DNA from: JAJDZL01 sp963663095
GTDB taxonomy: Bacteria; Pseudomonadota; Gammaproteobacteria; Arenicellales; JAJDZL01
Direction of reading: 5' to 3'
Assembly: GCA_963663095.2 (NCBI GenBank)
Contig: CAXXJB010000001.1
Location: 2,418,001-2,482,000 of the forward strand
DNA length: 64,000 nt
This document shows positions 26,562-35,951 of the stretch, one piece after another. The position numbers were made by a program, and so were the translations under genes. A model generated the notes under the pieces. It did not search any database. It was not told the origin of the DNA and saw only the letters and a list, made by a program, of their open reading frames with translations. Positions within the stretch are counted from its first letter, which is position 1. The number at the start of each line of letters is the position of its first letter.

Positions 26562-26644
26562 GTTTCCTTTAGGTGTTCCATTCCGGGGTTTCGGTACCAC
26601 TACAATCGTTGGTCTGCGTACATCTGCACAAAACAGGCAACTAC

Positions 26645-26677
26645 AACTGCAAGGCTTGAATATCAAGCCTTGCAGTT
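26645..26677 (+). terminator. Strong 15-bp hairpin between binding-protein and permease genes
   Basis: Arms AACTGCAAGGCTTGA (26645-26659) and TCAAGCCTTGCAGTT (26663-26677) pair perfectly over 15 bases with the loop ATA. The right arm ends in TT and runs into TCTGT, with no long T run. Such structures after binding-protein genes partially terminate transcription or protect the upstream mRNA, making the binding protein more abundant than the membrane parts. Confidence 0.6.
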
Positions 26678-26763
26678 TCTGTAAGGTCTGAAAGACCCTG
26701 ATCTCACTTGAGTAATCACAGACCGAATTCCGTCAATGACCGCAGCTATTCAGGTGATTTAAG

Positions 26764-27687
26764 TTGGAGTGGGCACTGCTGATTGAACAAATCCTGAATG
26801 GCGTACAGTTCGGTGTTCTGCTGTTTCTACTCGCCGCAGGATTGACTCTAACCTTTGGCATCATGGACCTTGTCAATCTTGCGCATGGGTCCATGTATAT
26901 GCTCGGTGCGTTCTTTGGAGCGACTATATTTCTCTGGACAGGCTCGTTTGTTCTTGCGCTTGTTCTTGCGGTTCCAATTGTTGCCGGAATCGGTATTTTT
27001 ACCGAAATTACCACCCTGAGAACGTTGTATCAGCGCCATCACTTGGATCAGGTGTTGGCAACATTCGGACTGATTCTATTTTTCAACGAACTCGTTCAGA
27101 TCGTCTGGCCGCTGGACGGACTGACAGTTCCGTTTCCTGAGTATCTATCCTCGACAGTGCCGTTGCTATTCGGGATCGAGTATTCACTTTATCGTCTCAT
27201 GATAATAGCCGCAGGGTTCCTGCTCGCGGTTGGCATGTGGTTGCTCGTGACCAGAACCCGACTTGGTATGTTGATACGGGCGGGTGCATCGGACCGGGAG
27301 ATGGTTTATGCTCTCGGGACCAACATTCGTCTCTTGTTCACTTTAGTCTTTGGACTTGGAACCGCACTCAGTGCTTTGGCAGGAGTTCTGATGGCTCCGA
27401 TCCTAGGCGCCAACTCTGGTATGGGCGAGCAGATCATAATCGTCGCGTTTGTCGTAATCGTCATCGGCGGTATCGGCTCAATTCGCGGTAGTTTTATCGC
27501 GGCGCTGATTACGGGATTGATCGATTCGCTTGGACGCTCATTTCTGGATGTCATACTGGCACTTTTTATTCCCATCAATGCGGCTGAAGCCGCTGCGCCA
27601 GCAATATCATCGATGCTGATATACATATTCATGGCAGGCATTCTGTTCTTCAAGCCGACAGGCTTGTTCGGCAAACAATCAAACTGA
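26764..27687 (+). CDS. Branched-chain amino acid-type ABC transporter permease, LivH family
   Basis: This 307-residue inner-membrane permease has about eight hydrophobic segments and the family pattern NGVQFGVLLFLLAAGLTLTFGIMDLVNLAHG near the start. The cytoplasmic coupling region reads RAGASDREMVYALGTN. The start is TTG 26764, with AGGTGA seven bases upstream. It lies 202 bases after the binding-protein gene, past the hairpin, and 12 bases before the LivM-type gene. The two permeases should form the heterodimeric channel. Confidence 0.9.
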   Translation: MEWALLIEQILNGVQFGVLLFLLAAGLTLTFGIMDLVNLAHGSMYMLGAFFGATIFLWTGSFVLALVLAVPIVAGIGIFTEITTLRTLYQRHHLDQVLATFGLILFFNELVQIVWPLDGLTVPFPEYLSSTVPLLFGIEYSLYRLMIIAAGFLLAVGMWLLVTRTRLGMLIRAGASDREMVYALGTNIRLLFTLVFGLGTALSALAGVLMAPILGANSGMGEQIIIVAFVVIVIGGIGSIRGSFIAALITGLIDSLGRSFLDVILALFIPINAAEAAAPAISSMLIYIFMAGILFFKPTGLFGKQSN

Positions 27688-27699
27688 TGTCGTAGAACA

Positions 27700-28665
27700 G
27701 TGTTTGATTGGAGCGTTCTATTCACTCGGCGAGGTGTGGCGGGCATTCTGGTGGTCGGAACTTGCTTGTTCGTACCGGTTATAGCCACATTAATTGACGA
27801 ACCCTACTATATGAATCTCTTCGCCCGCCTGATGATCTGGGCGATCGCAGCGATCAGTCTGAATCTCATTCTTGGCTATGGTGGGCTCATCAGTTTCGGT
27901 CATGCGCTGTACTTGGGAATCGGTGCCTACGCGGTTGGTATTTGTTCATACTACGATATCAATAATATCTTTATTCAATTTCCGATTGCGCTGGGAGTCG
28001 CAACAATCATTTCATTTGTGTTTGGTGGAATCAGCTTGCGCACGCGCGGCGTGTATTTCATCATGATCACAATGGCGCTTACACAGATGATCTACTACCT
28101 GTCAATCAGTATTGAAGAGTACGGCAGTGACGACGGCTTGATCATCTACGTTAGAAGCGAATTCGGAACCAACATCATCAATCTCGACAACCCATTTCAT
28201 CGCTATTATCTGATCTTTCTCGTAATGGTCGGGTGTCTGTATCTAACCTATCGTTTGATTCACTCGAGATTTGGATATGTCATACGCGGTGCGAAATCCA
28301 ACGAGCTTCGAATGGAAGTGATTGGACACCCGACGTTCCGTTATAGATTGGTGTGCTTCATGATTGCCGGTTTGATGTGCACTCTCGCCGGCGTACTGAG
28401 TGCCAATGTTGAGAAATTTGTCAGTCCGGACGTGATGCACTGGACTCGCTCAGGAGAGTTGATTTTCATGGTTGTATTGGGCGGAATGGCAAGCATCATG
28501 GGCCCTCTAACAGGAGCAATGGTGTTTTGGCTGATTTCTGAAGTTCTTGCTCGATTTACGGAGCATTGGCACATCATATTCGGTCCATTTCTAATTCTCG
28601 TAGTCTTATTGTCGCCACGCGGTATAGATGGGTTGCTAAGCAAGCGGGGTTCTGGAAGTGGCTGA
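27700..28665 (+). CDS. Branched-chain amino acid-type ABC transporter permease, LivM family
   Basis: This 321-residue permease starts with GTG. It contains the LivM signature AAISLNLILGYGGLISFGHALYLGIGAY and the GISLRTRGVYFIMITMALTQM segment, with about nine membrane spans. The coupling loop RGAKSNELRMEVIG contacts the ATPases. Its stop overlaps the LivG-type gene by 8 bases, indicating coupled translation. Confidence 0.9.
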   Translation: MFDWSVLFTRRGVAGILVVGTCLFVPVIATLIDEPYYMNLFARLMIWAIAAISLNLILGYGGLISFGHALYLGIGAYAVGICSYYDINNIFIQFPIALGVATIISFVFGGISLRTRGVYFIMITMALTQMIYYLSISIEEYGSDDGLIIYVRSEFGTNIINLDNPFHRYYLIFLVMVGCLYLTYRLIHSRFGYVIRGAKSNELRMEVIGHPTFRYRLVCFMIAGLMCTLAGVLSANVEKFVSPDVMHWTRSGELIFMVVLGGMASIMGPLTGAMVFWLISEVLARFTEHWHIIFGPFLILVVLLSPRGIDGLLSKRGSGSG

Positions 28666-29407
28666 AAATCTTTTGGTTACACGAAAACTCAGCAAGCATT
28701 TTGGTGGAGTCAAAGCAGCGGATAATGTCGATCTTAACATAGCTTCCGGCGAACTTCACGCTCTGATCGGACCAAATGGTGCTGGTAAGACAACATTGAT
28801 TTCGCTCATAACAGGGATTCTCAAGAGTGATTCCGGCGAGATCGAGTTTGACGGCAATCAGATCAATGATGTCAGTGCTCCATCTCGATCGCTTATGGGT
28901 CTCGCCCGATCATTTCAGGTGACATCTATTCTGAAAGATTTTTCATGCCAGGAAAATGTCGCGCTCGCAATTCAAGCACATGATGGGCACAGTTTCCGAT
29001 TTTGGAGACGAGTTTCGTCTGAAACGGACATCCAAGACAAGGCTCTGGAAGTGCTTCAGTCAGTTGGGTTGCAAAATCATTCTGATACCATCGCAGGTAA
29101 TCTCGCTTATGGAGAACAGCGGCATTTGGAAATTGCGATTGCTTTAGCGACTAAGCCTAAATTGCTGGTACTCGACGAGCCTTTGGCGGGGATGGGGAGG
29201 TCGGACTCCGCAAGAATTCTTGAATTTTTAAAGAGTCTGAAACTTGAATACACCATTATGCTGATTGAGCATGATATGGATGCTGTATTCGCTCTTGCGG
29301 ACCGAATTTCAGTGATGGTTTATGGTCGCCTCATAAAATGTGATACGCCAGAAAACGTTCGTAATGATGAATTTGTTCGGATGGCTTATCTCGGACACGA
29401 CGACTAG
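28658..29407 (+). CDS. ABC transporter ATP-binding protein, LivG family
   Basis: This 249-residue cytoplasmic ATPase has Walker A GPNGAGKTT (about 37-45), the LivG-type Q-loop region LMGLARSFQVTSI, signature AYGEQRHLEIA and Walker B LLVLDEPLAGM. The switch histidine lies in LIEHDMD. It begins with GTG inside the LivM-type gene and pairs with the LivF-type ATPase two bases downstream. Confidence 0.92.
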   Translation: MAENLLVTRKLSKHFGGVKAADNVDLNIASGELHALIGPNGAGKTTLISLITGILKSDSGEIEFDGNQINDVSAPSRSLMGLARSFQVTSILKDFSCQENVALAIQAHDGHSFRFWRRVSSETDIQDKALEVLQSVGLQNHSDTIAGNLAYGEQRHLEIAIALATKPKLLVLDEPLAGMGRSDSARILEFLKSLKLEYTIMLIEHDMDAVFALADRISVMVYGRLIKCDTPENVRNDEFVRMAYLGHDD

Positions 29408-29409
29408 CG

Positions 29410-30120
29410 ATGCTTTCAGTTCAGGCAATTGACTCCTACTATGGGCCTACTCAGGTGCTCTTTGAAATGAGTATCGAAGTCAACACAGGAGAGATAGTGA
29501 CATTGCTCGGTAGAAACGGGATGGGAAAGACTACAACTATACGTTCCATAATGGGATTGAATGAAACTCGTAGTGGTGTGATTTTCTTCCAGAACCAGGA
29601 GATTACAAACTGGCCTGCTTTCAGAATTGCACAGGCTGGATTGGCACTTGCCCCCGAGGGCAGACGAATTTTCCCGAATCTGAATGTAATCGAAAATCTA
29701 ATTGCGACCGCGAACAACAAAAATGAACTCACTGACCCGTGGACTGTAGATAAGATATTTGCATTGTTTCCCGCATTGGAAGCACGAGCCAGTATCGCCG
29801 GTAATCGGATATCCGGCGGCGAGCAACAGATGCTATCAATCGGTAGGGCGTTGATGACCAATCCCCAATTACTTCTGCTTGATGAAGCGACAGAGGGGCT
29901 TTCTCCGTTGTTACGGAATCAGATTTGGAGCAGTATCGTACAACTCAAAGATAATCGGCAGTCCATACTGTTGATCGACAAAAATCTCGAGTCGTTGTTG
30001 AGAATTGGTGACAGACACTACATAATTGAGAAAGGTCATGTTGTGTGGAAAGGCGGTTCCGAACAATTGGCTTCCAACCAGGCGCTTCAGCACAGGTATA
30101 TTGGTCTCGGACAGAGCTGA
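29410..30120 (+). CDS. ABC transporter ATP-binding protein, LivF family
   Basis: This 236-residue ATPase has Walker A GRNGMGKTT (about 35-43), signature ISGGEQQMLSIGRAL and Walker B LLLLDEATEGLSP. As is usual for LivF proteins, the switch histidine is absent: the position reads LLIDKNLESLL. It closes the transporter operon and converges on cpoB with 28 bases between stops. Confidence 0.92.
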   Translation: MLSVQAIDSYYGPTQVLFEMSIEVNTGEIVTLLGRNGMGKTTTIRSIMGLNETRSGVIFFQNQEITNWPAFRIAQAGLALAPEGRRIFPNLNVIENLIATANNKNELTDPWTVDKIFALFPALEARASIAGNRISGGEQQMLSIGRALMTNPQLLLLDEATEGLSPLLRNQIWSSIVQLKDNRQSILLIDKNLESLLRIGDRHYIIEKGHVVWKGGSEQLASNQALQHRYIGLGQS

Positions 30121-30148
30121 AGAAGGCGCAGACCTGTAGCTGGAAGGA

Positions 30149-31033
30149 CTATTGGATATTCCCGTCTCGCTTCATCTTGTTTAAGCGACGCTGAGCGGAA
30201 AATGCGGAGCGACTCGCTGGAAATCTATCGAGTATCTCATTCAAGTACATTTGGGCTTCCTCGAAATTTTCTAACTCGTAATATATATAGCCGATCTTCA
30301 GTAGGGCTTCGTGTGCCCGCTGATAGTCAGGATATTCTCTGGCGACGTACTGATAGAGCTTGATTGCTTGTTCGAATTCTTTGGTGATGTAATTGGATTC
30401 AGCGATCCAATACCAGGCATCGTCCACAAGATCGCTGGTGGGGTAACCGTCAATAAATTCCTGGAATTTAATTTTTGCTTCGTCGAAGTCTCCAGTTTTC
30501 AGTGTTCGAAAAGCATCATCATATGCGTCCCGCATTGCTTGGAGATCCACATCTGTAAGTACCGGTTGAGTAGTGATTTCAATTGAAACCGATGGTGCCG
30601 CGGGTTCTTGCTGCGCCTCAATTGATGTTTCGGTTGGTGTGGTGTTGTCCGATTCTGACGGTTCAACAGCGGAGGTGGGTTCAGTTTGCTGCGTTTCGTT
30701 TGTGGGACGAGACTGAAGGCGTTCGAATTTACGCAGTCTCAGATCAAGGTCATCATATAACTGTTTCTGACGCTCACGCGCTTTTTCAAGTTCAAATTCC
30801 AGAATATCCACGCGGTCTCTCAATCCACCGATTTCTTGGTTCAGTTGCTGGACCTGGGCAACCATTTGCGCTGAAGCAGAATCTATCGACTGGCTTGTCG
30901 GAGCGTCACTAACTGTGATGTTTGTTGTCGGAGTCGTTGATGAAGTCTCAACCGGTTCACATCCGGAAGCCAGAATTGCCACTGTCAGAACGGCAAGCGT
31001 TTTTTTGCCCCAGTTTGTCTGCTGATTATTCAT
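30149..31033 (-). CDS. cpoB: Cell division coordinator CpoB (YbgF), with lipobox
   Basis: CpoB links the Tol-Pal system to septal peptidoglycan synthesis. The 294 residues comprise an N-terminal export signal and a coiled coil (about 57-105, QMVAQVQQLNQEIGGLRDRV onward). A Ser/Thr/Glu-rich linker and C-terminal TPR repeats (about 170-285; AYDDAFRTLKTGDFDEAKIKF, AWYWIAESNY, AHEALLKIGYIYYE) follow. The signal ends AILASGC (C25), which reads as a lipobox, whereas the E. coli protein is soluble periplasmic. It is the last gene of the tol-pal run, 194 bases after pal. Confidence 0.92.
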   Translation of the reverse strand: MNNQQTNWGKKTLAVLTVAILASGCEPVETSSTTPTTNITVSDAPTSQSIDSASAQMVAQVQQLNQEIGGLRDRVDILEFELEKARERQKQLYDDLDLRLRKFERLQSRPTNETQQTEPTSAVEPSESDNTTPTETSIEAQQEPAAPSVSIEITTQPVLTDVDLQAMRDAYDDAFRTLKTGDFDEAKIKFQEFIDGYPTSDLVDDAWYWIAESNYITKEFEQAIKLYQYVAREYPDYQRAHEALLKIGYIYYELENFEEAQMYLNEILDRFPASRSAFSAQRRLNKMKRDGNIQ

Positions 31034-31227
31034 TGATCAGTTTGAAACCAACTAAAAAATCTCGAATAGAACAATAATATAAAGGTATTTTAGGAATCCA
31101 TTCCAGGTAATTTTATGAAACTTTTACAAAGTTCTGATCAAATCCCATCGAAATCCCTATTAACTGAATGTAGTGCCAGAAATCACCACTTAATAGATTA
31201 CCGAGTTCCTAAATCGATTACTGTCGA

Positions 31228-31785
31228 CTAGTAGTCGAATTCGACACGTCGATTCAGACTCCAAGCAGATTCATCCGAACCGATTACAGCTGGCTGCTCT
31301 TCGCCGAAGGAAGTCACAGAAATTCTGGAGATATCGACTCCAAATTCCTGAAAGAAACTACTCACCGCAACGGCGCGCTGATCACCGAGTGCGAGATTGT
31401 ATTCTCGGGTTCCCCGTTCGTCCGCGTGTCCGGCGATTTCCAGTGTCGCGTCCGGGTTTTCAAGCAACACTTCAGCATGGGCACGAATAATGGTCTGAGC
31501 CTCCTCACTGACTACGGATTCGTCATAACCAAAGTAAATGGTTCGCTGACTCAGCGGGTCTACTGCCTGGGTACCGTCCGAACCGGAAGAGTCATCACCT
31601 TCAATGTTAAATTGGACAGCATCACCAGTTTCAGAGACGCCGCTAACCTCATCACTGGAAGCACCATCAGATGAACCAGGCGAGTCCGTGGCATTAATAT
31701 CGACCGTGTCCACATCTTTTGCACAACTTCCGAGCAAAACCAATGAAAATATTGCGATTCCTATGAAAATTAAATTTCGTTTCAT
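31228..31785 (-). CDS. pal: Peptidoglycan-associated lipoprotein Pal
   Basis: Pal tethers the outer membrane to peptidoglycan. The 185-residue precursor has a lipoprotein signal ending LLGSC (C21), an acidic Asp/Ser-rich linker (about 25-75) and a C-terminal OmpA-like domain. That domain contains TIYFGYDESVV, the peptidoglycan-binding GHADERGTREYNLALGDQRA and a final NRRVEFDY. It lies 36 bases after tolB on the same strand. Confidence 0.96.
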   Translation of the reverse strand: MKRNLIFIGIAIFSLVLLGSCAKDVDTVDINATDSPGSSDGASSDEVSGVSETGDAVQFNIEGDDSSGSDGTQAVDPLSQRTIYFGYDESVVSEEAQTIIRAHAEVLLENPDATLEIAGHADERGTREYNLALGDQRAVAVSSFFQEFGVDISRISVTSFGEEQPAVIGSDESAWSLNRRVEFDY

Positions 31786-31821
31786 CTTTGAATTAACTCC
31801 AATTTATCCATGCGTACTGAT

Positions 31822-33120
31822 TTAACTATCCGAACTCCAAGCAACTTGTTTAACTGCTCCGTCTATGACTTTAACCCGTGACTGTACCCTACCGTCCGGC
31901 GATAGAATCCTGATATGCCTGTCCTGCCCCTCAACGATGTACATCAACATTTCTCCATTCGGAGAATAAACAGCTGAGTCGTCAATTGAAGTGGAAGAGA
32001 CAACCGAGATGGATTTGCTTTCAATATCAAGTATTCCGACTTGGTTACCTTTACCTTGATCGGTGATTAGAACCAGATTTTCACCCGACGGTGAATAACT
32101 CGCTCGGGAATTGGATTTTCCGTACATCGTCAATCGCTCGATTTGCTGATTTTCTTTTGCCCGAACTCGGTAAATCTGTGCGCCTTTTCCGCGATTTGAG
32201 GTAAAGACAATGTAATCGCTGTCCGGCGACCATGCCGGTTCAGTATCGATCTGACGATCTGTTGTCAATTGAATTATCTCTCCAGTGGCAAGAGTAAGGA
32301 CGAAAATATCGGAGTTGCCTTCACGCGAATTTGTAAATGCAAGCTTAGTTCCATCAGGTGACCAACTTGGTGACCGATTTTGCCCTTCTAATTCAGCAAC
32401 GACTTGTCTTTTTCCGCTTGAAATTTCCTGCACCCAAACTTTGGATTGTTCCCTACCTAATATTGAATAGGTAATCATTTCTGAATCGGGAGACCAGCTG
32501 GGAGAGAGAATTGGATTTTCGGATTTCAGAATTATGGTCGCGTTATGTCCGTCATAGTCAGCAACCACGAGTTTATGTTCCGTCTTATTTGCCGAAGAAA
32601 CCGATGCGGCTGAGTATGCAATCCTTGTATGAAACGAGCTCTTGGTTCCAGTTACTCTTTCGTACACCTCATTGGCGATACGATGCATCACTTGCCTGTC
32701 GTTGCTGGTAGTAACGATAAATTGGCTGCCGAATATCTGTTTTTCATTGAAGACATTGAACAGTCGGGATTCAACTCGAAAATTGATTTCGTCGATTCGT
32801 TCAACGGACCCGATAACCAGATAATCCACGCCGATCAACTGCCAGTCCGCAAATACCACATTCTCAACTATTGTTGGAGTTTTTAAGAAACTGCCACTGT
32901 CCTTCACTTCAAAACGTCCCGTTCTTGAAAGGTCACTGCGGATCACTTCGTCAAGTTCCAATTCCTTATCTATGTTTTCGGGAAACCCAAAAGGGACTAT
33001 GGCGATAGGAATTCCACGTTTTACGCCCTGATCGATTTCAATCGTAACTACAGCGTTAGCGTATGTTCCTGCCAGCAGCAGAATAGCCAATAACAGAAAT
33101 TTGATCGTTGAGTTAGGCAT
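31822..33120 (-). CDS. tolB: Tol-Pal system beta-propeller protein TolB
   Basis: Periplasmic TolB binds Pal and links it to TolA. The 432-residue precursor has a signal peptide ending TYANA (about 1-23), an N-terminal alpha/beta domain (about 25-165) and a C-terminal six-bladed propeller of WD40-like repeats. The repeats are visible as SPSWSPDSEMITY, SPSWSPDGTKLAF, EPAWSPDSDYIVF, RASYSPSGENLVL and AVYSPNGEMLMY. It is two bases from the tolA stop. Confidence 0.96.
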   Translation of the reverse strand: MPNSTIKFLLLAILLLAGTYANAVVTIEIDQGVKRGIPIAIVPFGFPENIDKELELDEVIRSDLSRTGRFEVKDSGSFLKTPTIVENVVFADWQLIGVDYLVIGSVERIDEINFRVESRLFNVFNEKQIFGSQFIVTTSNDRQVMHRIANEVYERVTGTKSSFHTRIAYSAASVSSANKTEHKLVVADYDGHNATIILKSENPILSPSWSPDSEMITYSILGREQSKVWVQEISSGKRQVVAELEGQNRSPSWSPDGTKLAFTNSREGNSDIFVLTLATGEIIQLTTDRQIDTEPAWSPDSDYIVFTSNRGKGAQIYRVRAKENQQIERLTMYGKSNSRASYSPSGENLVLITDQGKGNQVGILDIESKSISVVSSTSIDDSAVYSPNGEMLMYIVEGQDRHIRILSPDGRVQSRVKVIDGAVKQVAWSSDS

Positions 33121-33122
33121 AA

Positions 33123-34343
33123 TTAACTGGAAGGATTGGAAAATGAAAATTGAAACTCTTGTATGTAATTATAGAATTCTGGATCCGGCGGAATAGGGAG
33201 GGGTGAAGCCTTTAGAATCGCAGTTGTAACTGAACGGTCGAACACGTCTGAACCGCTGGAGTTGGTCACTGTCGCTGACTTTACCTCACCTGACACGTCA
33301 ATTTTGACTAGCACCGTCGTATTGAATGATTCTGAAACATCCAGCACTGTCCATTCATTTTCCACTTTATTCCGAATTGCTGGAATATATTTACTGAACT
33401 CTGAAATTGCTTTATTTCTACGTTGATCTTCAGCGATACGTTGCTGACGAATTTCTTCCTGTTTTCTTCTTTCATTTTCTTGGGCTTTGGCTAGTTCGGC
33501 AAGTTTAGCCTGTTCAGCCTTTCGATTCTTTTCCTGTGCCTCGCGTTCCTGTCGCTTTTTCTTTTCGATCGCAGCCAACCTCTCTTTCTCTTCCCTTTCA
33601 ATTGCGGCTAGTCTCTCCTTTTCTTTCTTTTCTTCTTCCAATTTTGCGGCAGCCTTTTTTCTTTCTTCTTCTTTACGAATCTCTTCCTGACGTAGTTTTT
33701 CAGCCTGCAGTCGTTCTTGTTTCGCAATTTCAAGCTGCTCTACTTCCTGCCTTAGTCTGACTTTCTCTTTCTGAAGACTTTCCAGTTCTTCCGCTTGCTT
33801 CTGTTTACTCGCTAATTCTTGGACCCGGAGCTCTTCGGCTGCCTTTTCTCGTTCTCGCTTTTCCTGTTCAAGTTTTCTGAGTTCGGTTTGCATTAACGAT
33901 TGTTCTTTTTCGATAGCGGTCAAGTCTTCCTGTTTCTGTTTCCTCACATTCTCCAGTTCACGCAATTCATATTCCTGCATCTGACGTGCTTGTTCGGCTT
34001 TCTGTATACGTTCCTCCTCGATCTCGCGTCGCGATTCAATTAATGCGAGTTGTTGCTCGGCTTCCTGCTGCTCATTGCGCGCTAGTTCAAGTTGCTTGTT
34101 TTGATCGAGAATCCTGAGTCGTTCCTGCTCCTCTCTTTGTCGAATCAGCTCGAGTTCCGCATTGATTGCTTCTTCTGTCACCGCTCGAGCTTGAATTGGC
34201 TGAACCGAGGTAGAAATGGAACTCGAATCCAGGACATTTTCAAAAATTATGTTAACGCCGACAGCCAGAACAATGGCGGCATGAACGCATATAGCCAGTA
34301 TTGCCGACTTGAATCCGAAAGATTTGTGTGTTCGATCAGGCAC
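33123..34343 (-). CDS. tolA: Cell envelope protein TolA
   Basis: TolA is the inner-membrane protein that transmits force from TolQR to TolB/Pal. The 406 residues show one N-terminal membrane anchor (about 11-32). A very long Glu/Lys/Arg/Gln-rich helix follows (about 55-310, with repeats such as KERLAAIE), then a C-terminal TonB-like domain (about 313-400: ENEWTVLDVSESFNTTVLVKID). The charged helical region is AG-rich on the coding strand, as usual, and creates long false frames on the other strand. Confidence 0.93.
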   Translation of the reverse strand: MPDRTHKSFGFKSAILAICVHAAIVLAVGVNIIFENVLDSSSISTSVQPIQARAVTEEAINAELELIRQREEQERLRILDQNKQLELARNEQQEAEQQLALIESRREIEEERIQKAEQARQMQEYELRELENVRKQKQEDLTAIEKEQSLMQTELRKLEQEKREREKAAEELRVQELASKQKQAEELESLQKEKVRLRQEVEQLEIAKQERLQAEKLRQEEIRKEEERKKAAAKLEEEKKEKERLAAIEREEKERLAAIEKKKRQEREAQEKNRKAEQAKLAELAKAQENERRKQEEIRQQRIAEDQRRNKAISEFSKYIPAIRNKVENEWTVLDVSESFNTTVLVKIDVSGEVKSATVTNSSGSDVFDRSVTTAILKASPLPIPPDPEFYNYIQEFQFSFSNPSS

Positions 34344-34348
34344 TTTTT

Positions 34349-34777
34349 TCAGTTTTGTTTTGGATTCTTGGTAACCAACCCCACATCATCGACACCGGCA
34401 GTCTGAAGTGCCACCATCGCTTGCACAACAGCATCAAAATTGACATTGGCATCACCGCGTACGAGAAAAGAAGTCGCGGAATTTGACCTCCGCACCGCAG
34501 CTGCCTTCACACTCAACTCTTGGAGAGTTACAGGAACCTCACTGTCTTGATTGACATAGTATTCGCCGTCGACATTGACGTGAACAACGAATGGAATACT
34601 ATCTTCCGATTCAATTGGTTTGGCGGTTGCTTGGGGAAGTTCAACCTTTACACCTTCAGTGAGCAAAGGGGCAGTGACCATAAAAATAACCAGCAACACA
34701 AGCATCACATCAATGTATGGAACGACATTGATTTCGTTCATCTGCTTATGTCTGCTTTGCCTTTGTGTTGATTTCAT
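34349..34777 (-). CDS. tolR: Biopolymer transport protein TolR
   Basis: TolR is the ExbD-family stator partner of TolQ. The 142 residues have a short cytoplasmic lead (MNEINVVPYIDVMLVLL), one membrane helix (about 20-40) and a periplasmic domain. The membrane aspartate in YIDVML is the proton-pathway residue. It lies 5 bases before tolA and 8 after tolQ. Confidence 0.95.
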   Translation of the reverse strand: MKSTQRQSRHKQMNEINVVPYIDVMLVLLVIFMVTAPLLTEGVKVELPQATAKPIESEDSIPFVVHVNVDGEYYVNQDSEVPVTLQELSVKAAAVRRSNSATSFLVRGDANVNFDAVVQAMVALQTAGVDDVGLVTKNPKQN

Positions 34778-34785
34778 GGATTCGC

Positions 34786-35490
34786 TTACTTGATTGCATA
34801 TTGTCGGTTGACGATACTCAAAAATTCGTCCGTAAACGTTTCATATCGAGAAAGCAGTCGATCTGCTTCGTGGGAAAACCGATTGTATGCGATAACAGCA
34901 GGAATTGCGGCGAACAACCCCATTGCGGTCGCAATCAGTGCTTCGGCGATACCCGGTGCAACAGCCGCTATTGTCGTAGTTTGCATAGTCCCGAGAGCGC
35001 GGAAAGAATTCATGATTCCCCAGACTGTGCCGAAGAGACCGATGTAGGGGCTGGTAGATCCTACAGTAGCCAGGAATGAGAGATTGGAATTGACTTTGTC
35101 TTCGGCCCTGTTCAAGGCGACGCGCATCGAACGTTGAACGCCATCGACGATTTCGGATCGATCTATATTGCTTCGGGTTAACAGACGACTCAATTCCCGA
35201 TAACCTTCCATGAAGACTTCGGCAATGGAACCCGAGTCCTTGCTTCGTTCGTCCCACTCATAGTAGAGGGAACTCAGATCACCAACTGACCAGAAATTAC
35301 CCTCAAAATCGTCAGCTGCCTGCGTCCAGTACTTGAGCGTGAACCATTTGTAGAAGATCATCGACCACGAAACCAATGATGCGAGCACTAAAACCGCCAT
35401 CACGAACTGTACCAGCAAACTTGCGTTGGTAATCAGGTCAATGAAGGAAAGCGTAGTTCCAGTCGGTAGCAGTTCAATTGAATTTTCCAT
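34786..35490 (-). CDS. tolQ: Proton channel protein TolQ
   Basis: TolQ is the MotA/TolQ/ExbB-family inner-membrane protein that with TolR uses the proton gradient. The 234 residues contain three membrane spans (about 25-45, 135-155 and 170-195). The conserved FLATVGSTSPYIGLFGTVWGIMNSF and GIAEALIATAMGLFAAIPAV blocks are present. The start overlaps the last base of the ybgC stop, so translation is coupled. Confidence 0.96.
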   Translation of the reverse strand: MENSIELLPTGTTLSFIDLITNASLLVQFVMAVLVLASLVSWSMIFYKWFTLKYWTQAADDFEGNFWSVGDLSSLYYEWDERSKDSGSIAEVFMEGYRELSRLLTRSNIDRSEIVDGVQRSMRVALNRAEDKVNSNLSFLATVGSTSPYIGLFGTVWGIMNSFRALGTMQTTTIAAVAPGIAEALIATAMGLFAAIPAVIAYNRFSHEADRLLSRYETFTDEFLSIVNRQYAIK

Positions 35491-35894
35491 TAAAGTTTTA
35501 ACCTATACACCAGTTCTTTGGGTATTCTGCAAGCACTCAATCGCACCGCATCAATACAAGCAATTCGAAACTTCCCGCAAACGAGCGTCTGTTGATCATT
35601 TACAACTTTCTGAAGGATGTCCATACTCGCGCCACGAATTCTGCTGGGCGTGACAGATACTTCCAAGATATTTCCCAATTGGGCGGGTTTAACGAAATCC
35701 AGGGTCACCGAACGCACTGCAAAAATGACTCCCCACCGATCCGCCGGTTGCTGAGGTAGACATCCGAGACTTGCAAGCCACTCCGTTCTAGCTCTTTCCA
35801 TGAACTTGAGGTAGTTTGCGTGATAAACAACCCCGGCAGCGTCCGTATCCTCGTAATAGACGCGGAATTTCGATATAAAATCTGCGCAAGACAT
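35490..35894 (-). CDS. ybgC: Acyl-CoA thioesterase YbgC
   Basis: This hotdog-fold thioesterase has 134 residues and acts on short acyl-CoA or acyl-ACP. YbgC is encoded with tol genes in many gammaproteobacteria. The active-site motif is YYEDTDAAGVVYHANYLKFMERARTEWL, with the catalytic Asp in DTDAAG. It directly precedes tolQ and follows ruvB by 57 bases. Confidence 0.94.
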   Translation of the reverse strand: MSCADFISKFRVYYEDTDAAGVVYHANYLKFMERARTEWLASLGCLPQQPADRWGVIFAVRSVTLDFVKPAQLGNILEVSVTPSRIRGASMDILQKVVNDQQTLVCGKFRIACIDAVRLSACRIPKELVYRLKL

Positions 35895-35951
35895 CCAACT
35901 ACAGCACTCCTACCCAGATTCTGCCTATTGTATTATAGATTTTCTACACAT

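Noticed and set aside
33487..33760. Ser/Phe-rich plus-strand frames opposite tolA
   Set aside because: They are complements of the Glu/Lys-rich TolA helix, a known source of false frames.
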